Positions 1-9,528 are shown, numbered from the stretch's first letter. The stretch is DNA of 64,000 nt from an uncultured Pelagibacteraceae bacterium (GCA_902524535.1 CABZDR010000001.1:124001-188000); one strand, 5' to 3'. The notes: generated by a model not told the origin, from the letters alone. Translations and numbers: made by a program.

Positions 1-1
1 A

Positions 2-94
2 GATGATGTAAGAGAAATTAATTTTTTAAAAATAGAATTAAAAATAGTTAAAGAAGAAAAATTTATAAATTATATTAATGATAAACTTAACTAA
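2..94 (+). CDS. lpxK: C-terminal fragment, probably tetraacyldisaccharide 4'-kinase (LpxK)
   Basis: An open frame runs from the left edge to a TAA at 92-94 and encodes about 30 residues, so only the C-terminus is present. The segment ...FLKIELKIVKEEKFINYI resembles the last strand and helix of LpxK, the kinase that adds the 4'-phosphate to the lipid A precursor. The next gene, a LpxL-type acyltransferase, overlaps it by 17 bases, which fits a lipid A operon. The visible piece is too short for certainty, so the name rests on context and a weak motif. Confidence 0.5.
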   Translation, partial: DDVREINFLKIELKIVKEEKFINYINDKLN

Positions 95-950
95 AAAGAT
101 AAAGTATTTATTTCAATCTATAGCAATTTTATTTTTGTTTTTCGTATTTAAGTTATTAGGATTAAAAAACTCAAGATTATTTGCAAGTAAAATTTTTGTT
201 TTTTGTGGTCCCCTTTTTAGGTCAAATCTTAAAACTATAAACAATATCGAAATTGCATTTCCAAATACTGATGAAAATTTTAAAAAAAAGATTATTTATG
301 AAATGTGGTTAACTTACGGAAAAATCTTATCTGAGTATAATTATATTAAAGATTTTAGAGAGAAAGAACTTGAAAAGAATATTGAGGTAGAAGGTCAAAT
401 AGAATTAGAAAAAATTAAAACAAATAAACAACCAGTTATATTTATATCGGGACATTTTGATAATTTTGAGTTAATGGCAATGCATATTGAGAAATCAGGT
501 ATAGATCTTGCTGCAATTTATAGGCCTTTAAATAACCAATTTTTAAATCCAATAATGGAAAATATTAGAAAAAAATATATTTGTAAAAAACAAATAAAAA
601 AAGGAATTTCTGGTATGAGAGATTTATTAGAATATTTTAAATCAGGAACTTCTATTGCGCTAATGATAGATCAAAGAGTTTCTGAGGGAATTAAATCCAA
701 ATTTTTTGGTCAAGAAGCTTTAACAACTACGATACCTGCGCAATTTGTAAAAAAATTTAATTGCAAAATAGTACCGATCCACATTAAAAGAAATAAGGAC
801 AACAATTTTAGATTAAAAATTCTAAAACCTTTAAGTTTTTCTAATAATGACACCATTGAAACTATAACATTGGCTCTTAACTCCATTTTAGAAAAAATGA
901 TTATTGAAAATCCTGGACAATGGATATGGACACACAATAGATGGAAATAG
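78..950 (+). CDS. LpxL/HtrB-family lipid A biosynthesis acyltransferase
   Basis: This 290-residue protein belongs to the lysophospholipid acyltransferase superfamily that adds secondary acyl chains to Kdo-lipid A at the inner membrane. One N-terminal membrane segment lies at about residues 10-28. The catalytic HX4(D/E) motif is seen as H126-F-D-N-F-E131. The length matches LpxL/LpxM relatives (about 300 residues). It overlaps the probable lpxK fragment by 17 bases, so the two are probably translated from one message. Which acyl donor and position it uses cannot be told from the sequence. The family call is secure; the exact paralogue is not. Confidence 0.88.
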   Translation: MINLTKKIKYLFQSIAILFLFFVFKLLGLKNSRLFASKIFVFCGPLFRSNLKTINNIEIAFPNTDENFKKKIIYEMWLTYGKILSEYNYIKDFREKELEKNIEVEGQIELEKIKTNKQPVIFISGHFDNFELMAMHIEKSGIDLAAIYRPLNNQFLNPIMENIRKKYICKKQIKKGISGMRDLLEYFKSGTSIALMIDQRVSEGIKSKFFGQEALTTTIPAQFVKKFNCKIVPIHIKRNKDNNFRLKILKPLSFSNNDTIETITLALNSILEKMIIENPGQWIWTHNRWK

Positions 951-951
951 T

Positions 952-1143
952 TTAATCTTTTTTTTCCCTTTTCAAGGACGCCTCTTTATACGAAAAGTAA
1001 GGTTCCTGATCTTTGACATTCCAGTAGTTTAATTTTTCAAGAGGAATTTTTTTTCCTGAAATAGCGCAAATTACATGATCACCATCTTGAATCACTTCAA
1101 AATTATTTGGTAAATATTTTATTTTAGCTAATTTTTTAAACAT
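952..1143 (-). CDS. DUF2093 family small protein
   Basis: A 63-residue protein reading MFKKLAKIKYLPNNF, with the core ...DGDHVICAISGKKIPLEKLNYWNV, matches the alphaproteobacterial DUF2093 family, whose function is unknown. An upstream in-frame ATG would extend it to 1203, but that extension lies inside purD on the other strand and does not resemble the family, so the start at 1143 is chosen. The start then lies only 21 bases from the purD start on the opposite strand. DUF2093 genes are often found near purD and xseA in alphaproteobacteria, which supports the call. Confidence 0.8.
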   Translation of the reverse strand: MFKKLAKIKYLPNNFEVIQDGDHVICAISGKKIPLEKLNYWNVKDQEPYFSYKEASLKREKKD

Positions 1144-1164
1144 TTTTAGTTTATATATTAATAT

Positions 1165-2427
1165 ATGAAAGTTGGAATAATAGGAAGTGGAGGCAGAGAA
1201 CATGCTTTATGTGACTCTTTAAAAAAATCAAAAAAAGTCAAAAAAATTTACTGTTTTCCTGGAAATGCAGGTACGAAACAAATTGCTGAAAATATAGAAA
1301 TTGATTTAAGTAATTTTGAGAACTTAAAAAATTTTACTATTGATAAAAAAATTGATTTTCTAATTGTTGGTCCGGAAAGGCCACTGGTAGATGGAATTGT
1401 CGATTATTTAGAAAAATACAATATAAAGGTTTTTGGACCTAATAAATTTTCTTCACAGTTAGAGGGGTCAAAAATTTTTACTAAAAAACTCTGTCAAAAT
1501 TTTAATATACCAACAGCAAAATTTGGTATTTTTTTTAATGTCGAGGATGCAGAAAAATTTCTTAAAAAATGCAAGTATCCAATAGTAATAAAAGCAGACG
1601 GTTTAGCTGCAGGAAAAGGCGTTTATATTTCTGAAACTAATCATCAAGCTAAAATAGCTATTAAAGAAATTTTTAATGGAAAATTTGGCGAAGCAAAACA
1701 GTTACTAATTGAAGAATTTTTAAATGGTGAAGAAATGAGCTTTTTTATTATTTCGGATGGAAAAAATTATAAGCAGTTTGGAACAGCACAAGATCATAAG
1801 AGAGTACTTGAAGGAGATAAGGGTAAAAATACAGGCGGGATGGGAGCCTATTCTCCATCAAGATTGGAAAATAAAAATTTAAATAAAAAAATAATCGACA
1901 AAATCATAGAACCTACTTTAAGGGCTTTAAAGGAAGGAAATTCAACCTTTAAAGGATTTTTATATGCAGGTTTAATGATCACAAAAGGCGAGCCTTTCTT
2001 AATCGAATATAATGTTAGGATGGGTGATCCGGAGTGTCAAACTCTTTTGCCAAAACTTAAAACTGATTTTGGATTATTAATTAAGGCATGCATTGAGGAA
2101 AATCTAAAAAATACAAGTATCGAATGGCATAATGATAAAAGTCTTTGTATAGTAATGTGTTCAAAAGGGTACCCTGATAAATATAAAAATAACGTTGAAC
2201 TTAACTTGAATAATCTAAAATTAGGAAAGAGCGAGTTTTTATTCCATGCAGGAACAAAATTAATTGATGGAAAAACTTACTCTAATGGAGGCAGAGTTTT
2301 AAATATAGTTGTTAGATCTAATTTTTTTAAATCTGCCAGAGATAAAGCCTTAAGTCTTCTAACAAAATTGAATTGGGAAAATGGTTTTTATAGAAAAGAT
2401 ATAGGTCATAAAGTTGTTGATCAATGA
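1165..2427 (+). CDS. purD: Phosphoribosylamine-glycine ligase (GARS)
   Basis: PurD joins glycine to phosphoribosylamine with ATP in the second step of de novo purine synthesis in the cytoplasm. At 420 residues it is of normal bacterial length. The N-terminal signature GIIGSGGREHAL is at residues 4-15. The ATP-grasp lysine loop KADGLAAGKGV is at 143-153, NTGGMGAYS at 222-230, and the metal-binding segment EYNVRMGDPECQ at 281-292. The last four bases (ATGA) overlap the start of rsmD, so the two are probably translationally coupled. The start is close to that of the divergent DUF2093 gene. Confidence 0.97.
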   Translation: MKVGIIGSGGREHALCDSLKKSKKVKKIYCFPGNAGTKQIAENIEIDLSNFENLKNFTIDKKIDFLIVGPERPLVDGIVDYLEKYNIKVFGPNKFSSQLEGSKIFTKKLCQNFNIPTAKFGIFFNVEDAEKFLKKCKYPIVIKADGLAAGKGVYISETNHQAKIAIKEIFNGKFGEAKQLLIEEFLNGEEMSFFIISDGKNYKQFGTAQDHKRVLEGDKGKNTGGMGAYSPSRLENKNLNKKIIDKIIEPTLRALKEGNSTFKGFLYAGLMITKGEPFLIEYNVRMGDPECQTLLPKLKTDFGLLIKACIEENLKNTSIEWHNDKSLCIVMCSKGYPDKYKNNVELNLNNLKLGKSEFLFHAGTKLIDGKTYSNGGRVLNIVVRSNFFKSARDKALSLLTKLNWENGFYRKDIGHKVVDQ

Positions 2428-2984
2428 GGATTATTTCTGGAAAATTTAGAGGAAAAAAAATTAATCTTCCTAACGATAAAACTACAAGACCTTTAAGAGA
2501 TTTAGTTAAAGAAGCATTATTTAATGTAATTGAGCATTCAAATAAAATTAACATTGACTTAAAAAATTCTGTTATTTTGGATCTATTTTCAGGCTCAGGT
2601 TCGTTTGGTTTAGAGGCAATATCAAGGGGTGCAAAAAAATGTTTGTTTGTTGAGAATTATCCCAGCGCACTCTTATCATTAGATAAAAATATAAAAAGCC
2701 TCAAATGTCAGGAAAGTTCTCATCTTAATAAATTAGATTGTTTTAAATTTATTGAGAACATTCAAAATAATGAGTTAAAATTAGATATAATTTTTCTTGA
2801 TCCACCTTACAGAGAGGAAAGAATAAATTTTATAATTGAGGAAATTTTGAAAAAAAATATTCTTAATAAAAATGGAATAATCATAGTCCATAGACATAAA
2901 AAAGATAATATTAAACTTACTGAAAAATTAAATATTATAGATTTAAGGCTATATGGTATATCTAAAATAATATTTGCTAATTAA
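2424..2984 (+). CDS. rsmD: 16S rRNA (guanine(966)-N2)-methyltransferase RsmD
   Basis: RsmD methylates G966 of 16S rRNA on the 30S particle using SAM. This copy is 186 residues. It begins MRIISGKFRG, as typical for the family, has the SAM-binding loop LDLFSGSGSFG at about 52-62, and carries the catalytic DPPY motif at 126-129. It overlaps purD by four bases at its start and meets the convergent pgi gene at its stop with a four-base overlap. All key motifs of the family are intact. Confidence 0.93.
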   Translation: MRIISGKFRGKKINLPNDKTTRPLRDLVKEALFNVIEHSNKINIDLKNSVILDLFSGSGSFGLEAISRGAKKCLFVENYPSALLSLDKNIKSLKCQESSHLNKLDCFKFIENIQNNELKLDIIFLDPPYREERINFIIEEILKKNILNKNGIIIVHRHKKDNIKLTEKLNIIDLRLYGISKIIFAN

Positions 2985-4150
2985 ATATTCTTTAAAATTT
3001 TAAAGGTATTAACCTTAATTGACTCTACAGCAGGTTGATCATAAGGATTAATATTTAGTGCCTTTCCTAAAAGAATTGTTTCTAAAATAAAAAAAGCAAA
3101 TAATTCTCCCAGAGTTTTTTCATCTCTTTTTTTTATAATAAAACTTCTAAATGGTATTTTTTTTTTTAGAAAAACATTTTGAGTGGCCCTAAATTGAGAA
3201 TACAAAATATCAGACATTTTTTTATTTCTCAAATATTTATGTGAATCCAATAAAGAATTATTGTCGATTTTTTTTAAATTATTATCCATTACATAAAAAA
3301 AGGTAAAAAAATTTTTTTTAAAACCATCTAAATAGAGTTGCATCACACTATGATTATCTTTTGGAACTGGAGAGACAATTGGCAAAATACCTTTTGAAGA
3401 CTTTCCTAAACTTTCTGCAACTAATTGTTGATACCAATAAAAGAGATTATTCGAGTTTTCGTCGTAATTTAATATTATAGAATTGTTTTTTTTCTTTTGG
3501 TGGAATGAAAAAATTGATGATACGTTATAAGTCAGCATATTTATAAATTTATTACTTGAGATCAAATTATCTAGTCTTTTAAAATTATTTGGTTCAAGTC
3601 CCATAAAAAATGCTGGTATCATTCCTGTTTCGGATAAAACTGAATATCTTCCTCCAATAAAGTTGTTATGTTCTATTATTTCACTTTTAAGTTTTAAGGC
3701 AAGGTTTCTAAGATAACTGTTTTTATTTTCAGTTATGAATAAACAGTTTTTTTTTACTTTTTGATAATTCAAATTCGCTAGAGTCTCAAGAGTATTTCCA
3801 GATTTAGAAATAATTATATTGAATTGATTAATTTTATTATTCTTATTACGAGATAAATCAATGTTGTTTACAAATGAAAATTTTTTCCTAATTTTTCTAT
3901 TCAAGAAAGAATAGATAGCCTCAGCGCCTAAACTGGAACCTCCCATACCAAAAATTCTATAATGTTTGAATTTTTTATACTTTTTAATATTTTGAAATTC
4001 AAATTTATATTTATACTTTTTCGATAGACTTAAAAGTAGTTGATTATTTTTTTTTGAATAATTATCTAATAATTCATTTAAAATTTTTTTAATCTTAGAA
4101 TTATTTTTTTTTATACTAAAATTTTTAAATTCAATGTTAGATGAAAACAT
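2981..4150 (-). CDS. pgi: Glucose-6-phosphate isomerase
   Basis: PGI interconverts glucose 6-phosphate and fructose 6-phosphate. At 389 residues it is much shorter than the E. coli enzyme (549) but keeps the SIS-domain landmarks: GMGGSSLGAE at 68-77, the sugar-phosphate loop SKSGNTLET at 115-123, GGRYSVLSETG at 166-176, a histidine in DNHSVMQ near 267, and the C-terminal helix DQPAVESIKV with the active-site lysine near 380. It is the last gene of the minus-strand run from the HAD hydrolase through lspA and overlaps its upstream neighbour by one base. Its direction of use in this cell is not visible. Confidence 0.92.
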   Translation of the reverse strand: MFSSNIEFKNFSIKKNNSKIKKILNELLDNYSKKNNQLLLSLSKKYKYKFEFQNIKKYKKFKHYRIFGMGGSSLGAEAIYSFLNRKIRKKFSFVNNIDLSRNKNNKINQFNIIISKSGNTLETLANLNYQKVKKNCLFITENKNSYLRNLALKLKSEIIEHNNFIGGRYSVLSETGMIPAFFMGLEPNNFKRLDNLISSNKFINMLTYNVSSIFSFHQKKKNNSIILNYDENSNNLFYWYQQLVAESLGKSSKGILPIVSPVPKDNHSVMQLYLDGFKKNFFTFFYVMDNNLKKIDNNSLLDSHKYLRNKKMSDILYSQFRATQNVFLKKKIPFRSFIIKKRDEKTLGELFAFFILETILLGKALNINPYDQPAVESIKVNTFKILKNI

Positions 4151-4467
4151 TATTTATCTTTAAGCTGCTTCAAGACAAAATCCTCAGCAGAATCAGATTT
4201 TTCTGAATTAACACTTTGGGTTTTTTCTATATTAAGAATATTTTCAATGTTATTTGTTTCATCAATTGCACTTATTTCCTTCTCAAAAGTCTCTTCCTTA
4301 GGTTTTGGAAGTTCCATGAATTTTGGTGGCATTACTAGAGGATTCTTTTTTTTAACTAAAAACTCATCACTATTTTCGGATTTCCTACCACTCAAACCAT
4401 CTTTGATTGACTGACATGACGTAAAAAAAATAGAAAAAATTATCAGATAATAATTAATTTTATGCAT
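4150..4467 (-). CDS. DUF3035/BamF-like outer-membrane lipoprotein
   Basis: This 105-residue protein has a lipoprotein signal peptide with Cys18 following FFTS. The stretch DEFLVKKKNPLVMPPKFMELPKP matches the core of the DUF3035 family, which includes BamF, a lipoprotein subunit of the beta-barrel assembly machine described in Caulobacter. The remainder is acidic, low complexity and probably disordered. It overlaps lspA by eight bases and pgi by one. Location directly after the lipoprotein signal peptidase gene is typical of alphaproteobacteria. The role in the BAM complex is inferred from the family. Confidence 0.72.
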   Translation of the reverse strand: MHKINYYLIIFSIFFTSCQSIKDGLSGRKSENSDEFLVKKKNPLVMPPKFMELPKPKEETFEKEISAIDETNNIENILNIEKTQSVNSEKSDSAEDFVLKQLKDK

Positions 4468-4939
4468 TTATTTTATTTTTATTAAAAAATATTTCAACAA
4501 CAATAAGGCAAATAACACCTAAAGTAACAAATATATCAGCAATATTAAAAACAAACCAGTGAAAGTTAAATATATGAAAATCTATAAAATCTGGAACAGA
4601 TGAATATCTAATTCTATCGGTTAAATTTCCTAATGCTCCTCCAATTATCATAGAATAGAAATATGAGGATTGATCATGATTTCGAATTAAAAATAGCAAT
4701 ATCAAAATTACTACCACAATCAAAAATGTTATTGAATTGTAATATAAGTCATTTTCAAAACTTAATAGTCCAAATGCAATACCCTCATTCCAAATTAATT
4801 GAAGGTTCAAAAAACTAGTAAGGTAAATTGCCTCATTCTGAGATTTAAAAATATTTATGATATAATGCTTTGAAATTTGATCAGTTAGAAAAATCAAGAA
4901 AATTAGTAAAATTTTTATTAAAAAAATTTTTTTATTCAT
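4460..4939 (-). CDS. lspA: Lipoprotein signal peptidase (signal peptidase II)
   Basis: LspA cleaves the signal peptide of prolipoproteins after diacylglyceryl modification in the inner membrane. The 159 residues contain four hydrophobic segments. The conserved blocks are seen: a TDQ.SK motif near 19-24, WNEGIAFG near 50-57, GGALGNLTDR at about 100-109, and the two catalytic aspartates at about D117 (VPDFIDF) and D135 (FNIADIF). It overlaps ileS by one base and the downstream DUF3035 lipoprotein by eight. ileS-lspA is a classic bacterial pair. Confidence 0.95.
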   Translation of the reverse strand: MNKKIFLIKILLIFLIFLTDQISKHYIINIFKSQNEAIYLTSFLNLQLIWNEGIAFGLLSFENDLYYNSITFLIVVVILILLFLIRNHDQSSYFYSMIIGGALGNLTDRIRYSSVPDFIDFHIFNFHWFVFNIADIFVTLGVICLIVVEIFFNKNKINA

Positions 4940-7665
4940 TATTGAATATTACAATTTGGTCTGCTACATCCCTTCACACTTAATTTCCAACATATAGGAC
5001 ATTTTTTTCCAGGAGCTTTTGTGGTTAAAACTTTAATCTCTTTGTCTGAGCCTTGATTTATTTTTGCCGATGAAGTAATGCAAATTTCAGCAAAGTCAAC
5101 ATCTTTAAAATTTTCAAATAATTCTTGGCTCAATGTTATTTCTAAACTAGACTCTAAACTTGAACCAATCTCTTTGCTTGCTCTTTTTTCTTCAATACTC
5201 AAATTACAAAAATCTCTTATTTTGATAAGTTTAGACCACCTTTCACCTAATTTTTCGTTATGAAATTTTTTAGGAAAATTGATAAATTTTTGGAGATGAA
5301 TACTTTTTTTTGATTTTGATATAAGTTGATAAATTTCTTCAGTTGTGAATGACAAAATAGGCGCGAACCATTTAAGTAACGAATTTAAAATTATATTTAA
5401 TAATAATAGTGTAGATTTTCTTTTATCAGAGTTCTTAGGTTCACAATATAATGTGTCCTTTCTTATATCAAAATAAAATGCTGACAAATCTACAGTGCAA
5501 AAATTCAACAAATCCTTATAAAGATTATGAAAATTATAATTTTTAAAATTTTTTTCAAAATCTAAGTTTAATTTATATATCTTATGTAAAATAAATTGCT
5601 CCAATTCTGGTAATTTATTAACGTCAACTTTTTCTAATTCATTCTCATCAAATTTGTCATTTAAATTGCCTAATAGATATCTAAAGGTATTTCTTATTTT
5701 TCTATAAGACTCAGCATGCTGATCTAATATTGAATAGTCTATTCGAAGATCCTCAGCATAATTTGAGGAAGCAACCCAAATTCTAAGTATATCTGCGCCA
5801 TATTTTTTAAGAATATCCTCCGGGGAAATTACATTTCCCAAAGATTTTGACATTTTTAAACCTTTGCCATCAACTACAAAACCATGTGAAAGAATAGACT
5901 CAAAAGGTGCACGATCTCTAGTACCACAAGACTCTAAAAGAGACGAATGAAACCACCCCCTATGTTGATCAGAGCCCTCAAGATACATAGATGCAGGCCA
6001 CTTTAAATCTTTTCTTTTTTCCAATACAAATGAGTGTGTAGATCCACTATCAAACCATACCTCTACGATATCACTTAACTTTTCAAAATCTTCAGCTTTA
6101 TATTTTTTCCCGAGAAATTTTTGTGGATCATCCGAAAACCAACAATCAGATCCCTCTTTTTCATAAATTTTCGCAATATTATCAAAAACTTCATCATCAA
6201 TCAAAATTTCACCTGTCTTCTTATTAATAAAAATAGGTAATGGAACTCCCCATACTCTTTGTCTTGAAACACACCAGTCGGGTCTTGATTCAATCATCGA
6301 TTTTAATCTTTCTTTTCCTTTGCTAGGATAGAAGGTTGTTTCATCAATTGCTTTTAAAGCTTTATTTCTTAGCTTATGACTATCCATAGAAATAAACCAT
6401 TGAGGAGTTGCTCTGTGAACTAATGGTGCTTTGGACCTCCATGAATGAGGATAGGAATGAACAAGTTCACCGCTCGATAATAATTTTTTTTGTTCTTTTA
6501 ATTTTTCAATCACAATAGAATTAGATTTAAAAATATGTATACCTTCAAAAAGTGCTACATTTTTTGTATACCTTCCATCGCCATCAACTGTTTCAATTGC
6601 TTTAATTCCATTATTCATACACAAATTGAAATCGTCAGGTCCATGGCTTGGCGCACAATGAACAATTCCAGTACCTTGTTCTGTAGTAACAAAACGTGCT
6701 TCCAGCATAGGTATGTCATACTCATAACCAAGTTTTAAAAAAGGATGATTACATATTGTTCCTTTTAAATCTTTACCTTTAAAATTTTTTAATTTTTTGA
6801 AACTTTGAATCTTGGTATCTTTTACAACTGTATCTATTAATGCATCTGCAATAACAATTTTCCTATTTTTAAAGTCTCCATTGTCATTTACTTCAATTAA
6901 TAAATAATCTAGGCTTTCATTGTAAGCCAAGGCTTTGTTGGCTGGAATAGTCCATGGGGTAGTTGTCCAAATTACTATTTCACTATCTTTTAATTCTTTA
7001 ATATTTGATGATTTAACTGGAAAAGATGCATAGATAGTATCTGACCTATGATCTTGATACTCAACTTCTGCATCTGCTAAAGCTGTTTTTTCAACAGTGG
7101 ACCATAAAACAGGTTTGAAGCCTCTATACAAACTTCCTTCTTTTAAAAATTTACCTAGTTCTCTTACTATCTGAGCCTCAGCATCAAAACTCATTGTAGA
7201 GTAATAATTATCCCAATCTCCTACAACTCCTAACCTTTTAAATTGATCTTTATGAATTTCTATCCATTTTTCTGCAAAGGCTCTGCATTCTTTTCTAAAC
7301 TCAACGATTGGAACTTCATTTTTGTTTTTTTTATTCTTTTTGTATTGTTCTTCAATTTTCCATTCTATTGGTAATCCATGGCAATCCCATCCTGGAACAT
7401 AGACAGAGTCTTTTCCGTCCATTTGATGAAATCTCACAATTATATCTTTTAAAATTTTATTTAAAGCTGTTCCCATGTGTATATTGCCATTTGCATATGG
7501 AGGACCATCATGAAGAACAAATTTTTCTTCTCCTTTTCTCGATTTTCTTAATTCATCATAAAGATTTATGTTTTGCCAAAGTTTTAAAATTTCAGGTTCT
7601 CGTGTTGGCAAATTTGCTTTCATCGAAAAAGCAGTTTTAGGAAGATTTATTTGAGATTTGCTCAT
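4939..7665 (-). CDS. ileS: Isoleucyl-tRNA synthetase
   Basis: IleS charges tRNA-Ile. At 908 residues it is slightly shorter than E. coli IleS (938). The class I signature is present as HMGT (residues 63-66) within YANGNIHMGTALNK, and the KMSKS loop is at 604-608. The C-terminal tRNA-binding zinc motif is kept as CPIC...CSRPNC at the very end. A WDCHGLPIEWKIE block and an editing-domain segment beginning WTTTPWTIPANKAL are also visible. The gene sits between ribF (one-base gap) and lspA (one-base overlap). Confidence 0.98.
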   Translation of the reverse strand: MSKSQINLPKTAFSMKANLPTREPEILKLWQNINLYDELRKSRKGEEKFVLHDGPPYANGNIHMGTALNKILKDIIVRFHQMDGKDSVYVPGWDCHGLPIEWKIEEQYKKNKKNKNEVPIVEFRKECRAFAEKWIEIHKDQFKRLGVVGDWDNYYSTMSFDAEAQIVRELGKFLKEGSLYRGFKPVLWSTVEKTALADAEVEYQDHRSDTIYASFPVKSSNIKELKDSEIVIWTTTPWTIPANKALAYNESLDYLLIEVNDNGDFKNRKIVIADALIDTVVKDTKIQSFKKLKNFKGKDLKGTICNHPFLKLGYEYDIPMLEARFVTTEQGTGIVHCAPSHGPDDFNLCMNNGIKAIETVDGDGRYTKNVALFEGIHIFKSNSIVIEKLKEQKKLLSSGELVHSYPHSWRSKAPLVHRATPQWFISMDSHKLRNKALKAIDETTFYPSKGKERLKSMIESRPDWCVSRQRVWGVPLPIFINKKTGEILIDDEVFDNIAKIYEKEGSDCWFSDDPQKFLGKKYKAEDFEKLSDIVEVWFDSGSTHSFVLEKRKDLKWPASMYLEGSDQHRGWFHSSLLESCGTRDRAPFESILSHGFVVDGKGLKMSKSLGNVISPEDILKKYGADILRIWVASSNYAEDLRIDYSILDQHAESYRKIRNTFRYLLGNLNDKFDENELEKVDVNKLPELEQFILHKIYKLNLDFEKNFKNYNFHNLYKDLLNFCTVDLSAFYFDIRKDTLYCEPKNSDKRKSTLLLLNIILNSLLKWFAPILSFTTEEIYQLISKSKKSIHLQKFINFPKKFHNEKLGERWSKLIKIRDFCNLSIEEKRASKEIGSSLESSLEITLSQELFENFKDVDFAEICITSSAKINQGSDKEIKVLTTKAPGKKCPICWKLSVKGCSRPNCNIQ

Positions 7666-7666
7666 T

Positions 7667-8593
7667 TTATTTTTTTGCTGTTAATAAGTCAATTTTAATT
7701 TGTTTTCTAAGTTGGCCGACATCTTTAAATTTTTTTTCTTTTCTAATAAATTTTTTAAATTCTACTGATAAATACTTATTATAAAGATTTCCAGAAAAAT
7801 TAAATAAATGAACTTCCAATAATATTTTTTTTCCATTAAATGTTGGTCGATAGCCTAAATTTGCAATTCCTTTTATGTGATTATTTTTGCCATATCTTTT
7901 TGCTTGTACCGCATATACACCTGGGCAGGCTAAAATATAATCTTTAATATCAATATTTGCTGTTGGGAAACCGATTTTTTTTCCAAGCTGTCTTCCTTTT
8001 TGAACCTTTCCAACAATTGACCAATTTCTATTCAGAATTTTGTTGGCTTTTTCTAATTTTCCTTTTTGTAAAAGTTTTCTAACTAACGATGAAGACGCTA
8101 TTTTTCTATTGGTCAACAGTGGTTGTGGTTTAACTACCTTATAACCACATATTCTCTCAAATTTAATCAACTGTCTGACGTTACCTTCTCTCTTATTCCC
8201 AAATCTAAAATTATTACTTACAAAAATGAATTTTGGTTTTAACTTTTTACCTAATATTTCTTTAATGAAAGTTATTGATTTTATTTTTGAGAATTTTTGA
8301 TCAAACTTTTTTATTATCAAAAAATCTACATCAAGATTTTTGAGATTATCAATTTTTTGCTGTAAATTAGAGATTCTAAAATTATTTAAATTCTTATTAA
8401 AAAACATTTTTGGCATTGGTTCAAAAGTCAACACGCCAATTTTTGAGGAATATTTTTTTTTATATTTCTTAGCTAATGAGAATAATTTTTGATGTCCTTT
8501 GTGAACTCCGTCAAAATTTCCAATTAATATTATTGATTCTTTATATCTTGGGTTGATATTAAAATTTTTATATATTTCTTTTGATTTTACCAT
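7667..8593 (-). CDS. ribF: Bifunctional riboflavin kinase/FAD synthetase
   Basis: RibF makes FMN from riboflavin and then FAD. The 308 residues hold an N-terminal nucleotidyltransferase domain with GNFDGVHKGH at about 25-34, and a C-terminal riboflavin kinase domain with GFPTANI at about 208-214 and a late EVHLFNF segment. The order ribF-ileS-lspA is widespread in bacteria. It overlaps the upstream HAD gene by seven bases and is followed one base later by ileS, so it is part of the same transcript. Confidence 0.95.
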   Translation of the reverse strand: MVKSKEIYKNFNINPRYKESIILIGNFDGVHKGHQKLFSLAKKYKKKYSSKIGVLTFEPMPKMFFNKNLNNFRISNLQQKIDNLKNLDVDFLIIKKFDQKFSKIKSITFIKEILGKKLKPKFIFVSNNFRFGNKREGNVRQLIKFERICGYKVVKPQPLLTNRKIASSSLVRKLLQKGKLEKANKILNRNWSIVGKVQKGRQLGKKIGFPTANIDIKDYILACPGVYAVQAKRYGKNNHIKGIANLGYRPTFNGKKILLEVHLFNFSGNLYNKYLSVEFKKFIRKEKKFKDVGQLRKQIKIDLLTAKK

Positions 8594-9405
8594 TTCAATT
8601 CCGATTGAATATAATTACAAATTGCTTCGTAAGATTTTGCAACTTTTTCAATTCCTTTTTCTTTAATTTCATTCTTATGAATTCCATTCGAAATTATCAA
8701 AGAATCATAATTTAAAAGGTTTGCTCCTTTTATATCAGTATTTAAATTATCACCTATGGAAAGAATTTTTTTATTTTTGTTATCAATAGATTGATGATAA
8801 ACTTCAGGATAAGGTTTTCCAAAGTAAACGACTTCTCCACCCATTTTTTCAAAAATCATCGCAACAGAACCAGCACAAAATTCTCTTGTGTTTCCTCTAT
8901 CGACAATTAAATCGGGATTTGTACAAATCATTTTTTTTTTTATATTTTTTTCGAACAAATCTTTATAATAATTTAAGTCCTCATTGTGATCATCAAATAA
9001 TCCAGTGCATAAAATATATTCACTTTTTTCTATATTATCTAATTTCATTTTTTTAAAGTCTTTAAACAAATCAAAATCTCTTGGTGGACCCACGTGAAAG
9101 AAAGATTTATTTATTAAATTTTTATTTAAATAAATGAGAGCTGCCTCACCAGAGGTAAAAACATGATCTCTAATTTCTTTCTCCATACCTAGTTTTTCTA
9201 AAAAAGATTTAACTACATGATTAGGTCTGGGTGCATTTGTGAGTAAAATATAGTCCTTTCTTTTTTTATTGATTTCTTTGAGAGCTTTTATCGCTTCAAG
9301 ATGAAGAGTAACCCCATTATGAACCACCCCCCATAAGTCAACATAAAATAGCTGATAATTGTCTGCTATAGAACTTAGACCTTCTTTATCTAAATTTTTA
9401 GTCAT
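8587..9405 (-). CDS. HAD-superfamily class IIA hydrolase (TIGR01459-like)
   Basis: This 272-residue protein has the HAD nucleophile motif DLWGVVHNG at about 23-31 and a final acidic motif SIGDNLNTDIKGAN at about 216-229. LLTNAPRP near 54-61 serves as motif II. The subgroup (TIGR01459) is typical of alphaproteobacteria and is usually found upstream of ribF, as here; the substrate is unknown. Proximity to ribF suggests, but does not show, a flavin-related phosphatase role. It is the first gene of the minus-strand run and is divergent from groES. Confidence 0.85.
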   Translation of the reverse strand: MTKNLDKEGLSSIADNYQLFYVDLWGVVHNGVTLHLEAIKALKEINKKRKDYILLTNAPRPNHVVKSFLEKLGMEKEIRDHVFTSGEAALIYLNKNLINKSFFHVGPPRDFDLFKDFKKMKLDNIEKSEYILCTGLFDDHNEDLNYYKDLFEKNIKKKMICTNPDLIVDRGNTREFCAGSVAMIFEKMGGEVVYFGKPYPEVYHQSIDNKNKKILSIGDNLNTDIKGANLLNYDSLIISNGIHKNEIKEKGIEKVAKSYEAICNYIQSELKW

Positions 9406-9474
9406 GAAATTAATCTATAAACCATAAAACCCCCAAATTCCTTTATTTTTTAACAAACTAATTTTTAACTATAT

Positions 9475-9502
9475 CTTGAAATAGTATGGCCAATCTCTAT
9501 AT
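9475..9502 (+). promoter_or_regulatory. Heat-shock (RpoH-type) promoter for groESL
   Basis: CTTGAA at 9475-9480 is followed after 14 bases by CTCTATAT at 9495-9502, resembling the sigma-32 arrangement used in alphaproteobacteria. It lies about 27 bases upstream of the groES start. A good ribosome-binding site, AAGGAGAA, precedes the ATG. No CIRCE inverted repeat is present, so control by HrcA is not supported. Confidence 0.55.
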
Positions 9503-9528
9503 GAAGACCATATTAATAAGGAGAATTT

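Noticed and set aside
9406-9528. CIRCE operator ahead of groES
   Set aside because: The TTAGCACTC/GAGTGCTAA inverted repeat is absent.
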